A stretch of DNA of 15,100 bases, taken from the NCBI GenBank assembly GCA_035499415.1, contig DATJYV010000047.1:1-15100 (forward strand), read 5' to 3'. Every line of letters starts with the position of its first letter. Positions within the stretch are counted from its first letter, which is position 1. This document shows positions 15,048 through 15,100 of the stretch, in pieces. Made by a program: the position numbers and the translations under genes. A model generated the notes under the pieces. That model was not told the DNA's origin, ran no database searches, and was given only the letters and a program-made list of their open reading frames with translations. The DNA comes from DATJYV01 sp035499415. GTDB taxonomy: Bacteria > Bacteroidota > Ignavibacteria > UBA10030.

Positions 15048-15100
15048 TGACGGTTGCTTGGAAATAGGACACTACCGGGAAACGAGTGTCGTTGCATTTC

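Larger units (their letters stand above)
14924..15100. repeat. Inverted-repeat, multi-hairpin element (MITE-like), reaching the right edge
   Basis: Two 35-base arms in opposite orientation, 14924-14958 and 15066-15100, match at 34 of 35 positions (the only difference is A at 14948 where the other arm has G in the same reading). They start GAAATGCAACGACACTCG and end GTAGTGTCCT. The 107 bases between them hold three further dyads: CCTTAAT/ATTAAGG (14956-14962, 14980-14986), a 12-pair stem at 14990-15020, and an 8-bp stem at 15029-15047. No open reading frame of note lies inside, so this is a non-coding, potentially mobile or REP-type element. It ends exactly at the window edge, so the outer limit and any target duplication cannot be seen. 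It starts 31 bases upstream of the lipoprotein gene, where that operon's promoter should be. Confidence 0.8.

Noticed and set aside
1..15100. CRISPR array, tRNA or rRNA gene, prophage or defence genes
   Set aside because: Both strands were read for spaced direct repeats, cloverleaf or rRNA-like segments and integrase/transposase/nuclease signatures; none was found. TatD is a housekeeping-type hydrolase and not evidence of a defence system.

Overview
The window looks like ordinary chromosomal DNA from a GC-rich bacterium of the Bacteroidota/Chlorobiota (FCB) branch, plausibly near the Ignavibacteria. This rests on family content: a DUF4835/PorD-type protein, a PorV/PorQ-type outer-membrane protein, a TonB-dependent receptor with an N-terminal carboxypeptidase-regulatory-like domain, a HEAT-repeat/cyclophilin fusion, and an ECF sigma/anti-sigma pair. 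It is an inference from gene families; no rRNA or other phylogenetic marker is present. Fourteen of the fifteen genes recognised lie on the minus strand. Shine-Dalgarno sequences are clear in front of some genes and absent from others, and TTG and GTG starts occur.

Read in minus-strand order from the right edge: an inverted-repeat, multi-hairpin element (14924-15100, touching the edge) stands directly upstream of a two-gene operon of a small lipoprotein and a TonB-dependent receptor, joined by a 4-base overlap. Next come tatD, sdaAB and sdaAA (two-subunit iron-sulfur L-serine dehydratase) and a secreted HEAT-repeat cyclophilin. That run ends convergently against the only plus-strand gene, a DUF4835/PorD-like protein. 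The PorD-like gene is divergent from a pair encoding a PorV/PorQ-like protein and a helix-hairpin-helix protein with a probable outer-membrane beta-barrel. Further left are two thioredoxin-fold proteins in tandem (redoxin, TlpA-like), mnmA (tRNA 2-thiouridylase), and an ECF sigma factor, zinc-finger anti-sigma factor and the start of a membrane-anchored protein that runs off the left edge.

Functionally the window mixes housekeeping (tRNA thiolation, serine deamination, TatD nuclease) with envelope biology: uptake through a TonB receptor, outer-membrane barrels, periplasmic thiol chemistry and prolyl isomerisation, and an envelope-stress-type sigma operon. No CRISPR array, prophage, toxin-antitoxin or defence system, or RNA gene was recognised. 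The items most worth a second look are the inverted-repeat element, the PorV-like/HhH-barrel/PorD-like cluster, and the uncharacterised lipoprotein coupled to the receptor.
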